DNA of 64,000 nt from an uncultured Mycoplasmatota bacterium (lineage in GTDB: Bacteria; Bacillota_I; Bacilli_A; RF39; UBA660): positions 17,409 through 81,408 of the forward strand of contig CAOKNI010000002.1 of the NCBI GenBank assembly GCA_948470005.1, in the 5' to 3' direction. This document shows, piece after piece, positions 7,862 through 14,998 of the stretch. The notes beneath the pieces were generated by a model that made no database searches, was not told the DNA's origin, and saw only the letters and a list, made by a program, of their open reading frames with translations. The position numbers and the translations under genes are program-made. How positions within the stretch are numbered: the stretch's first letter is position 1; each line of letters begins with the position of its first letter.

Positions 7862-8296
7862 TTAGCAATTACTTAAATCAAAATTTTCTGTTTTCAAATC
7901 ACAATAATATCTACCACTTATTGCCGTAAATTTTAAAACACAATAATCTGGATCGGTTACACCTTTTTTATAAAACAATGTATCTCCCTTTTCCCAAATC
8001 ATATTTTTAGTTTCTTGGTCTGTTAAAACTTCCATTTTTCCTTTTAGCATAACACCAACATACTTAATTAGTCCTTTATGATAAAAGTAAATACTAGCCT
8101 TTGAATTATTCCTATACTGACTAACCCTCATAGATGAAGTATTCGTAGAAAAATAAAATTCTTTTAGTTCTATTCTTTTTTTAGATTTTAGCATTGCTTT
8201 TACATTAGGGTAGTTTTCATTATCAATAGAACATATAAAACTAACTTTTTGTTTATCAATAAATTTCTCAATTTTTTTAAATCCATAATACTTCAT
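7862..8296 (-). CDS. Pyridoxamine 5'-phosphate oxidase-like flavin-binding protein
   Basis: The product has 144 residues and a split-barrel fold: the N-terminal VSFICSIDNENYPNVKAML, then EFYFSTNTSSMRVSQYRNN and IYFYHKGLIKYVGVMLKGKM. This matches general stress protein 26-like members of the PPOX superfamily, which bind FMN or F420. The reaction cannot be told from the sequence. It is the first gene of an operon with DUF5131, SAP/DUF6434 and a membrane protein, behind the promoter at 8337-8342. Its Shine-Dalgarno site is weak (AATGAG). Confidence 0.8.
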   Translation of the reverse strand: MKYYGFKKIEKFIDKQKVSFICSIDNENYPNVKAMLKSKKRIELKEFYFSTNTSSMRVSQYRNNSKASIYFYHKGLIKYVGVMLKGKMEVLTDQETKNMIWEKGDTLFYKKGVTDPDYCVLKFTAISGRYYCDLKTENFDLSNC

Positions 8297-8336
8297 CTCA
8301 TTTTCAAATTACTTTTATCCATCTAAATATATTAAA

Positions 8337-8342
8337 ATTATA
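8337..8342 (-). promoter_or_regulatory. Extended -10 promoter of the PPOX operon
   Basis: The minus strand reads TGTGATATAAT, a double-TG extended -10, directly after the seven-T tract of the terminator at 8346-8373. Confidence 0.55.
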
Positions 8343-8345
8343 TCA

Positions 8346-8373
8346 CAAAAAAAGTAGATTAAAAAGTAATCTA
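8346..8373 (-). terminator. Intrinsic terminator after the rhodanese-thioredoxin operon
   Basis: On the minus strand TAGATTA and TAATCTA form a perfect 7-bp stem with a five-base loop, followed by CTTTTTTT. It ends three bases before the next extended -10 element. Confidence 0.75.
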
Positions 8374-8472
8374 TCTTTTATTTAAGCATATTCTTAAAAA
8401 TTTTATTTCCTAGTTATTATGAAAAACTCTTCTATTTTATAAATTTACTTAATGTTTATTTTTAAACATTTG

Positions 8473-9375
8473 CTAATTATTTTTTATCAAATCAAAATAA
8501 ACATCAAAATTATTTTTACTACCTTTTTCTATCGCTTTTATAAATTTTTCTTTACTAGAATTATTAAATCCTCTAAAAGTTTCTTCACCAATAACCGTAA
8601 AAGGTACTCCACTATCTTTATCGTCCATAGCACTTGCAAAAGCATTCATAATATTTGCATTTTCTTTATTATACCACACTTCATACTTATACAAATTAAA
8701 TTTATCGCCATATTTATCTTTTATAGACTCCAAAAATTCTGTTTGTTCTTCACAATGCGGACAACCATTTCCCCAAAAGAAATAAATATTTACTTTACCT
8801 TTTTCTTTTTTCATATTGTCTAAAGTAATATTATAATCAATATTATTCGTATCACTATTATTATCTTCTAAATTATCATTTCTATTATCATTATAAACAG
8901 TATTTTCTTTTAATTTCACATATTTTGTAAACCATCTTTCAAAACCTTCTTTTGATGTATAGAAATCAACATCTTCATCTTTATCAGCTTCCAAAAAATC
9001 AATTATCTTACCTTTATTAAAAATTATAAATGATGGATAATACTTTATTTTTTTTCCAAGTTCTATATTCTTAATATTCGAAAAAGCTATTTTATAAATA
9101 CTTATTCCTTTATCTTTCAAAAACTCATTTAAAATACTTTCAAAATTTGAAGATGTAACACACATAGGTTGGTAAATGAATAACGCAAAAGATTCTTTTT
9201 TGCCTACCAAAGCATTTAAGCCATCTATTTCTATTTCTTTAACTTCACTTGAACCATAATAATTATTTTCTAAATAAAATGTCTCCTCATTTTTATCCTG
9301 CATAAATATTGAAATTATTACAACAGCGATTAGAATTATTAATATTAATGAAGAAATAAATAGTTTCTTTTTCAT
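8473..9375 (-). CDS. Membrane-anchored protein with two thioredoxin-like domains
   Basis: The product has 300 residues. An N-terminal anchor (LFISSLILIILIAVVIISIF, residues 4-23) places the rest outside. Domain one (about 45-150) has a thioredoxin fold with PMCVTSSN where CxxC would be, so only one Cys remains. An Asn/Asp-rich linker (about 160-180) leads to domain two, with IYFFWGNGCPHCEEQTEFL and the cis-Pro strand DSGVPFTVIGEETF. CPHC is the DsbA/DsbC-type redox centre. It overlaps the stop of the rhodanese-like gene (TAATG), so the two are coupled. Confidence 0.8.
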   Translation of the reverse strand: MKKKLFISSLILIILIAVVIISIFMQDKNEETFYLENNYYGSSEVKEIEIDGLNALVGKKESFALFIYQPMCVTSSNFESILNEFLKDKGISIYKIAFSNIKNIELGKKIKYYPSFIIFNKGKIIDFLEADKDEDVDFYTSKEGFERWFTKYVKLKENTVYNDNRNDNLEDNNSDTNNIDYNITLDNMKKEKGKVNIYFFWGNGCPHCEEQTEFLESIKDKYGDKFNLYKYEVWYNKENANIMNAFASAMDDKDSGVPFTVIGEETFRGFNNSSKEKFIKAIEKGSKNNFDVYFDLIKNN

Positions 9376-10085
9376 TATTTAATCTCAGTTAAATTATCAA
9401 AATCAATATCATGATAACTTACTTTCCAAAAGTCATATTTTATCTTGTTTCCATGATTATTTACTGTACTAATTCTCCGACTTCCTTCATAGTTCCAATA
9501 TCCACCAACATTATATATTTTCTCTTTATCCCAGCCTAAAGCTACTAACATTTGCTTAGTAAAGTTAGCATAGCCTCCCGCTCCACACATAATAAAAATG
9601 TATTTGTCTTTAGGAAATAAATATTCTAATACTTCCATGGATTCTTTATAATTAGCAACATAATTTCCATCTTTATCTAAAGAAAATAAAGTTTTGCCAG
9701 TATATAAGCCCGATACATTTTCACTAGCTTTTTGGTCTATATATTCCTGTGGAAATTCTGTAAGGTAAGCATAAGGCACTACTTCAAAACCTTCAACAAA
9801 TCCTGTTAATTCTCTTTCTCCACCTTTGTTCTCCCAAGTTGCACTATCCATAAGCATTCTCACATCACGATATACAGTATCACTTCTACCTAAATAATTA
9901 TCAATTGTTTTTTCATTGATATTTTTATCAATATCATACACTCCTCTAAGCCCATCTGATTTCTCTTGCTTAGGTAGAGGCTTCTCATTACTAATATTTG
10001 AATTACCAAATATAAAATAAGAAACTAACCCTCCTATTAAAATACTAGCAACTACTACTACCATTAAAATTAAATTTTTTTTCAT
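9375..10085 (-). CDS. Membrane-anchored rhodanese-like protein
   Basis: The product has 236 residues. The first 28 form an uncleaved anchor or signal (LILMVVVVASILIGGLVSYF). The C-terminal half contains FIMCGAGGYANFTKQMLVALG and KIYNVGGYWNYEG, the active-site loop and the strand pair of rhodanese domains, with the catalytic Cys in the motif MCGAGGYA. It probably handles sulfur or persulfide groups on the outer membrane face. It is coupled to a double-thioredoxin protein downstream, suggesting a shared thiol role. GAGGAAGGAG precedes the ATG. Confidence 0.75.
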   Translation of the reverse strand: MKKNLILMVVVVASILIGGLVSYFIFGNSNISNEKPLPKQEKSDGLRGVYDIDKNINEKTIDNYLGRSDTVYRDVRMLMDSATWENKGGERELTGFVEGFEVVPYAYLTEFPQEYIDQKASENVSGLYTGKTLFSLDKDGNYVANYKESMEVLEYLFPKDKYIFIMCGAGGYANFTKQMLVALGWDKEKIYNVGGYWNYEGSRRISTVNNHGNKIKYDFWKVSYHDIDFDNLTEIK

Positions 10086-10149
10086 TTTTTTCTCCTTCCT
10101 CTAACATTTTAAAATAAAAACTAGCATAAAACCAATAACGAAAGAGTTG

Positions 10150-10174
10150 AAAAAGCTCAACATTTAGTTGAGTT
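10150..10174 (-). terminator. Intrinsic terminator after an XRE gene
   Basis: On the minus strand CTCAAC pairs with GTTGAG around a five-base loop and is followed by CTTTTT. It lies seven bases past the stop of the XRE gene at 10181. Confidence 0.7.
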
Positions 10175-10180
10175 ATATAT

Positions 10181-10879
10181 TTAATCTAAACAATTATTTA
10201 ATCTTAAAGGTATTTTATAGGTAGTAATTTTATTATTATAATCTGTCGCATTTATTGCTAAATATAGGCTATCTTCTTCATAATATTCACAAGCCTTTTC
10301 GAAAGTTTCTACTGATAAAGTAACATCTTCTAAAAAATCCTCTAATTTTATTTTCTCATTTTTAGATTTAAAAGAACTTATTTTTGTTTCCGTATCCTCA
10401 TTTACTTCATATAAAATACATTCAATATTTTTATATTCTTCGATGTCATCCCCACCACAATACTTAATATTAGTTATATATATCGCCGATTTATTTTTAT
10501 TATAAGAAATATTTCCTGATATCGTAAAGTTTTCACACGCAGTAGATAAAGTTTTAAAATGAAAATCATCATTATTAAATGGATTAAAAATAATTAAAGA
10601 AACTATTCCCAGAAAAACTATTACAACTAATATAATTAAAGCCATAACTTTCTTTTTACTTTTATTATTTTTATATTCACCCTCTATTAGTTCATCCATA
10701 CTTATATCAAAATCTTTGCTAATTTGTTTCATAAGAAGAGTATCAGGCATATTAAGGCCATTTTCCCATTTACTTACTGCTTGATAAGTAACATTATATT
10801 TATCAGCAAATTCTTTTTGGGTAAGATTATGCTTTTTTCTTATTTCTTTAATAAATTTACCAAATTTCTCTTGTTCCAT
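10181..10879 (-). CDS. XRE-family regulator with one membrane helix and an outer domain
   Basis: The product has 232 residues. The N-terminus is a Cro/C1 helix-turn-helix (HNLTQKEFADKYNVTYQAVS, KWENGLNMPDTLLM). One hydrophobic helix, VMALIILVVIVFLGIVSLII near residues 79-98, is followed by about 130 residues predicted to be outside. This outer part has two Cys and beta-rich stretches (AIYITNIKYCGGDDIEE). It looks like a one-protein transmembrane signal device, DNA binding inside and sensing outside. Good AAAGGAG before the ATG. Confidence 0.82.
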   Translation of the reverse strand: MEQEKFGKFIKEIRKKHNLTQKEFADKYNVTYQAVSKWENGLNMPDTLLMKQISKDFDISMDELIEGEYKNNKSKKKVMALIILVVIVFLGIVSLIIFNPFNNDDFHFKTLSTACENFTISGNISYNKNKSAIYITNIKYCGGDDIEEYKNIECILYEVNEDTETKISSFKSKNEKIKLEDFLEDVTLSVETFEKACEYYEEDSLYLAINATDYNNKITTYKIPLRLNNCLD

Positions 10880-10905
10880 AATTATTACTCCTTTTGTTCA
10901 TCTAA

Positions 10906-10911
10906 ATTATA
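10906..10911 (-). promoter_or_regulatory. Extended -10 promoter of an XRE gene
   Basis: The minus strand reads ATGATATAAT four bases after a seven-T tract. It lies about 27 bases upstream of the XRE start at 10879. Confidence 0.5.
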
Positions 10912-10980
10912 TCATGAAAAAAAGAAATCTTCTATCTTTCATGCCCTAATTTAATTATTAATTCTATGATTTATATAATT

Positions 10981-11727
10981 TTATTTATTAATTAGTTTTG
11001 CTAAAGAATTAGCATTTAATATTGTATTAGAAATAAACTCACCCTTATAAAAATTAGCCCAATTATTAAATACACAAGGAACATTTTTAGCTTTTTCTAA
11101 ACTATCTATTTTAATAAAATTAATTTTTATATTATTATCTTTAGCATACTCTGTTAATTCATTTACTTCATAAATTACATAAGGACATTCTGGACTATAA
11201 TAAATTGTAAAATCTTTATTATCTATTTTCATCCTTCTTGCCTTATCATTAAATTTAGGAACTTCGTTATTATCAAAAGCAAGAGCTAATAATTCATAAT
11301 CACCTATTTCATCAATTACTTTAAAACCATAATGCATAAAGAAATTTTTCTCTCCTATAAAAGGCTTTTTCTTTTTAGAAGATATCGTACATATTCCACT
11401 CATACCTTTTTCTTTTGCATCACTTATCGCATATTCTAATAATTCTTTAGCTATACCTTTTCCTTTAAAAGAACCTGCCACCCATAAACAATAAATATAT
11501 TCATAATTTTTACCATTAATCGGAACCCAAGCTGAATCTACAGGCTCGTATTCTATAAAAATTTTCCCTCTTGCATTAAGTTTTCGAAATACATGCCCAT
11601 CATTTAATTTGCTTTTAATCCATTCTTTTTTACTATTTACACCATTTTGATGTTTAGGATCACCTATGGCACAACATATATGTTCCTTATCAATATTATC
11701 TAAAGTTAAATTTATATATTCATTCAT
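10981..11727 (-). CDS. GNAT acetyltransferase with YoaP-like thioredoxin-fold tail
   Basis: The product has 248 residues. The first 150 hold a GNAT domain with the acetyl-CoA loop VAGSFKGKGIAKELLEYA near residues 83-100 and FFMHYGFKVIDEIGDYELLA. The C-terminal 80 residues form a thioredoxin-like domain with TIYYSPECPYVIYEVNEL and a later KNVPCVFNN. This two-domain layout matches Bacillus YoaP. The acetylated substrate is unknown. It follows the GyrI-like gene in an operon started at 12637-12642. Confidence 0.82.
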   Translation of the reverse strand: MNEYINLTLDNIDKEHICCAIGDPKHQNGVNSKKEWIKSKLNDGHVFRKLNARGKIFIEYEPVDSAWVPINGKNYEYIYCLWVAGSFKGKGIAKELLEYAISDAKEKGMSGICTISSKKKKPFIGEKNFFMHYGFKVIDEIGDYELLALAFDNNEVPKFNDKARRMKIDNKDFTIYYSPECPYVIYEVNELTEYAKDNNIKINFIKIDSLEKAKNVPCVFNNWANFYKGEFISNTILNANSLAKLINK

Positions 11728-11738
11728 TTTTTAGTCCT

Positions 11739-12377
11739 CTATTTTGCTTTTTTAATTGGATGCCTAATTACAGTTTTTAAATTTTTAGCATCACATCTTC
11801 TCGGATCACTAAGATATATTTCATGATGAAATCTTGTATTTGTTATATCCAAATCATATCCTTCATTTATCATATATTGATGCATTAATTCTAAAGTTGC
11901 CGGTTCATCATCATAAGAGCCAATATGCATACACTGAACACACAACCCTTCATCATAAGTTAAAAATTCTACCTTACTAAAATCAATTTCTTTTTTATTA
12001 GTCGCTTCTTTAATAGCCCAGTCAAAATCTTCTTTAGTTATAAAATCTGGTAATCTAATAACTGATATAAAATTCATATCATCTTTTCTATTATAGTCTA
12101 ATTCAGTATTATTATCTTGCCACCACAATCCTTCTAAAGGTGGAACTACATAAGGAAAATAACCCTTTATTTTATAGTCTCCTTTGTAACTCATTTTTAA
12201 AGTAAAAGCTATAGCATATAAAAGACCAATTGATTTTTTATATTCTCCATCTTCTTTGTTTGGGTCTCCACTTCCTCTTACAGCAATAAAATTCATTTTG
12301 GGAATATTTATAATACAAGGTTTATTCTTAGGACTATAAAACTCCTTAAATTCTTTCTTATAATCAAATGATATCAT
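11739..12377 (-). CDS. GyrI-like small-molecule-binding protein
   Basis: The product has 212 residues. The pattern MNFIAVRGSGDPNKEDGEYK, then LLYAIAFTLKMSYKG, then GYFPYVVPPLEGLWW and the late TRFHHEIYLSDPRRC defines the GyrI-like (SOUL/SBD) family, which binds small hydrophobic or cationic molecules. It lacks a DNA-binding domain and so is the free-standing type. It may bind or hydrolyse a toxic compound; this is family-based inference. AGGAAT precedes the ATG. Second gene of a three-gene operon. Confidence 0.85.
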   Translation of the reverse strand: MISFDYKKEFKEFYSPKNKPCIINIPKMNFIAVRGSGDPNKEDGEYKKSIGLLYAIAFTLKMSYKGDYKIKGYFPYVVPPLEGLWWQDNNTELDYNRKDDMNFISVIRLPDFITKEDFDWAIKEATNKKEIDFSKVEFLTYDEGLCVQCMHIGSYDDEPATLELMHQYMINEGYDLDITNTRFHHEIYLSDPRRCDAKNLKTVIRHPIKKAK

Positions 12378-12392
12378 TTTAAATTCCTATTC

Positions 12393-12614
12393 TTAAGGCA
12401 GCCAAAAAAGCAAATCTAAAGCACATATAACCGTACTTTTAAGCTTTTTATTAGTCTTACATAATTTAATAATTGCTCCTAAAAACAAATAAATACCCAT
12501 AACCAAAATAATAGGAGCTATAATTTTAGTTTTTTCAAATATCGAAACTGCTAGTAAAACTAAAACGATCGATACTACCATTAAAGCATAATATAAGCCT
12601 TTTTTCTTTTTCAT
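12393..12614 (-). CDS. Small membrane protein, unknown function
   Basis: The product has 73 residues with two membrane helices, YYALMVVSIVLVLLAVSIF near 8-26 and IIAPIILVMGIYLFLGAIIK near 31-50, a basic KKKK start and the C-terminal end LDLLFWLP. I do not recognise the family. A mutated copy lies at 2066-2197, so this gene type has been duplicated or acquired twice. It is the first gene of the operon with the GyrI-like and YoaP-like genes. Confidence 0.6.
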   Translation of the reverse strand: MKKKKGLYYALMVVSIVLVLLAVSIFEKTKIIAPIILVMGIYLFLGAIIKLCKTNKKLKSTVICALDLLFWLP

Positions 12615-12636
12615 AAATGCACTCTTTTCTCTAAAT

Positions 12637-12642
12637 ATTATA
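12637..12642 (-). promoter_or_regulatory. Extended -10 promoter of the membrane protein-GyrI-YoaP operon
   Basis: The minus strand reads TGTGATATAAT, 23 bases upstream of the first start codon. A weak TTAGAC lies 16 bases upstream of the hexamer. Confidence 0.5.
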
Positions 12643-12672
12643 TCACAATTTTAACATAGTCTAATCAAAGTT

Positions 12673-12747
12673 TTAATTCAGCTCACTAAGATTTCTAGTA
12701 ATACATATTAAACATATTATTGCCAAATAAAAAATTTTTTTACTCAA
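12673..12747 (-). CDS. Possible 24-residue membrane peptide
   Basis: A TTG at 12747, nine bases after AAGGA, opens a 24-codon frame reading (M)SKKIFYLAIICLICITRN and ending ELN. It has a basic start and a single hydrophobic stretch with two Cys, as in small membrane peptides or toxins of type I systems. There is no homologue evidence, and the TTG start and small size make it doubtful. Confidence 0.25.
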   Translation of the reverse strand: MSKKIFYLAIICLICITRNLSELN

Positions 12748-12819
12748 ATGATACATTCCTTTATTATTTATGTACCTTTCTTATAAAATTTTATTGCGGA
12801 ATAATTAAATATTCATACA

Positions 12820-12848
12820 AAAAAGGCCAACATTAAAATTGGTCACTT
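12820..12848 (-). terminator. Probable terminator after the tRNA-binding-domain gene
   Basis: On the minus strand GACCAA and TTGGCC form a short stem with one mismatch, followed by TTTTTT. It begins just beyond the stop codon at 12853. Confidence 0.5.
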
Positions 12849-12852
12849 ATAA

Positions 12853-13260
12853 TTAATATAATTTAGCTCCTGCCGGAATTTTATCATCAACTAGCAAAAG
12901 ATAAAGTCTTTCCTCACCCAAAACGGTATATACCGCAGATAAAAGCATTCCAGAAGAATCTATTCCCATTATTTTCCGAGGTGGCAAATTAAGAATAGCA
13001 ATCGCTGTTTTACCTATCAAATCCTCAGGCTCATAATATTCATGTATCCCACTTAAAATAGTTCTAGTATTATCGGTTCCATCATCTAAAGTAAATTCCA
13101 GTAATTTTTTACTTTTAGGCACTGCTTTACAATCTCTAACTTTTACTGCTCTAAAATCTGACTTACTAAATTCATCAAAAGAAACATAATCCAAAGATAA
13201 TGGCTCAATTTCTATATTTTCTTGTTCTTTTATTTCAGTTATTTTTTCTTCTTCACTCAT
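12853..13260 (-). CDS. Free-standing tRNA-binding domain protein (MetRS C-terminal type)
   Basis: The product has 135 residues. After an acidic tail it carries the OB-fold EMAPII-like domain: SKSDFRAVKVRDCKAVPKSK, KLLEFTLDDG, RTILSGIHEYYEPEDLIGKT, AILNLPPRKIMGIDSSGMLL. This is the domain fused to the C-terminus of many bacterial methionyl-tRNA synthetases, where it raises tRNA affinity. Here it is separate, as in CsaA or YtpR-like proteins. It may act in trans with MetRS or as a tRNA chaperone. Monocistronic, with a promoter at 13284-13289. Confidence 0.88.
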   Translation of the reverse strand: MSEEEKITEIKEQENIEIEPLSLDYVSFDEFSKSDFRAVKVRDCKAVPKSKKLLEFTLDDGTDNTRTILSGIHEYYEPEDLIGKTAIAILNLPPRKIMGIDSSGMLLSAVYTVLGEERLYLLLVDDKIPAGAKLY

Positions 13261-13283
13261 AATAGACCTTCTTTCTTAAAACT

Positions 13284-13289
13284 ATTATA
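13284..13289 (-). promoter_or_regulatory. Extended -10 promoter of the tRNA-binding-domain gene
   Basis: The minus strand reads ATGCTATAAT, shortly after a five-T tract, 23 bases upstream of the ATG at 13260. Confidence 0.5.
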
Positions 13290-13322
13290 GCATAAAAACA
13301 CCCAAAATAACCACCATTTATT

Positions 13323-13577
13323 TTAATCTCTATTTTTAAAAGGATGTCTTATTTTATCCTTAATTTCCTTATCTATTATATCACAAGCTTCATTATAAAT
13401 TTTACTGGCAGCATTTTCCTCTATCTTAAGCGTACTACATAATTCATTTATAATTTTATCTTTATTTTTCTTACTAATAAAGAAATGCTTTTCTAAAATA
13501 TCATTAATTATCAAAGTATCCTCTTCACTATAATTAATTTTTGCTCTTAAGGCATCTATAAAATCTCTTTTATTCAT
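13323..13577 (-). CDS. Small helical protein, unknown function
   Basis: The product has 84 mostly helical residues, with no membrane segment. DFIDALRAKINYSEEDTLII and EKHFFISKKNKDKI, then KIRHPF at the end, suggest a small conserved cytoplasmic protein of Firmicutes; I cannot name it. Its ATG lies inside the last codons of the upstream XRE gene (ATGAATAA), an 8-base overlap, so the two are translationally coupled and likely functionally linked. An ATG four codons earlier is also possible. Confidence 0.65.
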   Translation of the reverse strand: MNKRDFIDALRAKINYSEEDTLIINDILEKHFFISKKNKDKIINELCSTLKIEENAASKIYNEACDIIDKEIKDKIRHPFKNRD

Positions 13578-14487
13578 ACGTATCACCATATATTTTTCTT
13601 TTACTATCAGTCTGTATTAATCTACCATATTCAAAAACATAAGCTAGACTAAATAAAAACAATACTTCTACAATATCAAAGACTTCAAAATCCATTTTTA
13701 CCCCATTAGTTAAAAGAACATTAAATATAACTCCACCAATATTAGGCAAGATTATGGACAGTATCATAAGCCATGCCATTCTTTTGATATGACTTACATT
13801 TTCTAAAGTAAAAGGTGTATCGCCACTACTTAAATTATCAAATAATTTACTTAAATGTTTAAATATCAAAGTAAGTAAATACACTACCACCAAAAGTGTC
13901 AATAAGCCTACTTCTACATAACCAATAATTAATCCTTTAGAATTATTATTGATTACATTTATTATTTCTCTACTTACTATTTCTTTTTCTTCATCCATAA
14001 CAGCAATACCATTTACTTTCAATATTACTTTGTCATTTTCCTCTACTAAACTAAGAATATCATTTCCTTTTAAAGTAAGTTCATTCTCCCTCACTTCTAC
14101 CATACTCATTATATAAGGAAATACAATCATTCCCATTATAATAAAAGGAAGTGCAATTAGAAAAAATACTCTCCCGATTTTCGCAAATATACTCAAAAAT
14201 CTACTAATAGCTTTCATTTTATTTTGTTCATCTTTTTTTAATGTTACTACTCTTTTTTTAACATCTTCATTTAAAGCATCAACATCTAATATTTGGTCAT
14301 TGACTAAATCATTAATTTTACAATGAAATATTTTACATAATTCTAGTAAATTATTCATTTCGGGATAAGCCTCTCCTGTTTCCCATTTCGAAATACTTTG
14401 TCTTGAAACTTTTATTTTTTCGGCAAGTTCCTCCTGCGACAACTTTTTAAGTTTTCTTAAATTTTTTAAATTTTCTCCAAATTTCAA
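13570..14487 (-). CDS. XRE-family regulator fused to a DUF2975-like membrane domain
   Basis: The product has 305 residues and starts at TTG, supported by AAAGGAG ten bases upstream. Residues 1-65 are a Cro/C1 helix-turn-helix (KKLSQEELAEKIKVSRQSIS, KWETGEAYPEM). Four membrane helices follow: near 105-125, 188-208, 240-260 and 272-288. The ending VFEYGRLIQTDS is typical of the DUF2975 domain. In this family the membrane part and the regulator are more often two genes, so the fusion is of note. It overlaps a small helical protein gene. Confidence 0.8.
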   Translation of the reverse strand: MKFGENLKNLRKLKKLSQEELAEKIKVSRQSISKWETGEAYPEMNNLLELCKIFHCKINDLVNDQILDVDALNEDVKKRVVTLKKDEQNKMKAISRFLSIFAKIGRVFFLIALPFIIMGMIVFPYIMSMVEVRENELTLKGNDILSLVEENDKVILKVNGIAVMDEEKEIVSREIINVINNNSKGLIIGYVEVGLLTLLVVVYLLTLIFKHLSKLFDNLSSGDTPFTLENVSHIKRMAWLMILSIILPNIGGVIFNVLLTNGVKMDFEVFDIVEVLFLFSLAYVFEYGRLIQTDSKRKIYGDTYE

Positions 14488-14599
14488 TTTAAACTCACTC
14501 CTTTTCTTATTACTATTTTATTACATTTCAAATATATATACTAGCAACTTTCAGTTGCATTTAAAAAGCAAACTAAAATTTAATTTGCTTAATACTTTT

Positions 14600-14998
14600 C
14601 TACTCACATTTAAATCCTTGTATTTCTAACACTTCTTTTAATTCTTTATATTTAGTATTATTAGAAAGTCCCATACTCGTAATATAGCTTCCATCCATTC
14701 CTGAAGAAAGAGTAAATCCATCTTCAGTCTCTATAACATCTGATTTGCCCTGAGCTTTTATCATTTCAATTATATTACTTTTATCTTTTTTTTGCTCCTC
14801 ACTTAGAGTAACGTCAATCAATACTTTAATATCTTTAATTTTATTATCCTTTAAACTAATTTTAAGCGTTGATTTAGAAGGGTATTCGTACATTGTTCCA
14901 TTTGCTACACACACCAAATTTTCAACTCCTCTATTACTTATAACTATTGATATCACAAATATTAAAATTATAACCATTATAACGTGTCTTGGCTTCAT
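14600..14998 (-). CDS. Secreted two-cysteine protein, unknown function
   Basis: The product has 132 residues. An N-terminal anchor or signal (VIMVIILIFVISIVIS) is followed by a beta-rich outer domain with SKSTLKISLKDNKIKDIKVL and a long helix near the end. I do not recognise it, although the layout recalls small lipoproteins of the YehR/DUF1307 type. It has only two Cys, at about 30 (LVCVANGT) and 131 (GFKCE). As it is coupled to thioredoxin and CcdA genes (TAATG overlap), it may be a disulfide-bonded client of that system. Confidence 0.6.
   Translation of the reverse strand: MKPRHVIMVIILIFVISIVISNRGVENLVCVANGTMYEYPSKSTLKISLKDNKIKDIKVLIDVTLSEEQKKDKSNIIEMIKAQGKSDVIETEDGFTLSSGMDGSYITSMGLSNNTKYKELKEVLEIQGFKCE

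Noticed and set aside
8451..8471. Inverted repeat AATGTTT...AAACATT
   Set aside because: There is no T-tract on either side, and the real terminator of that operon lies at 8346-8373.
8452..8823. A long plus-strand frame opposite the double-thioredoxin gene
   Set aside because: It is rich in Phe, Ile and Lys as expected for the complement of AT-rich coding DNA; the minus-strand gene has clear motifs.
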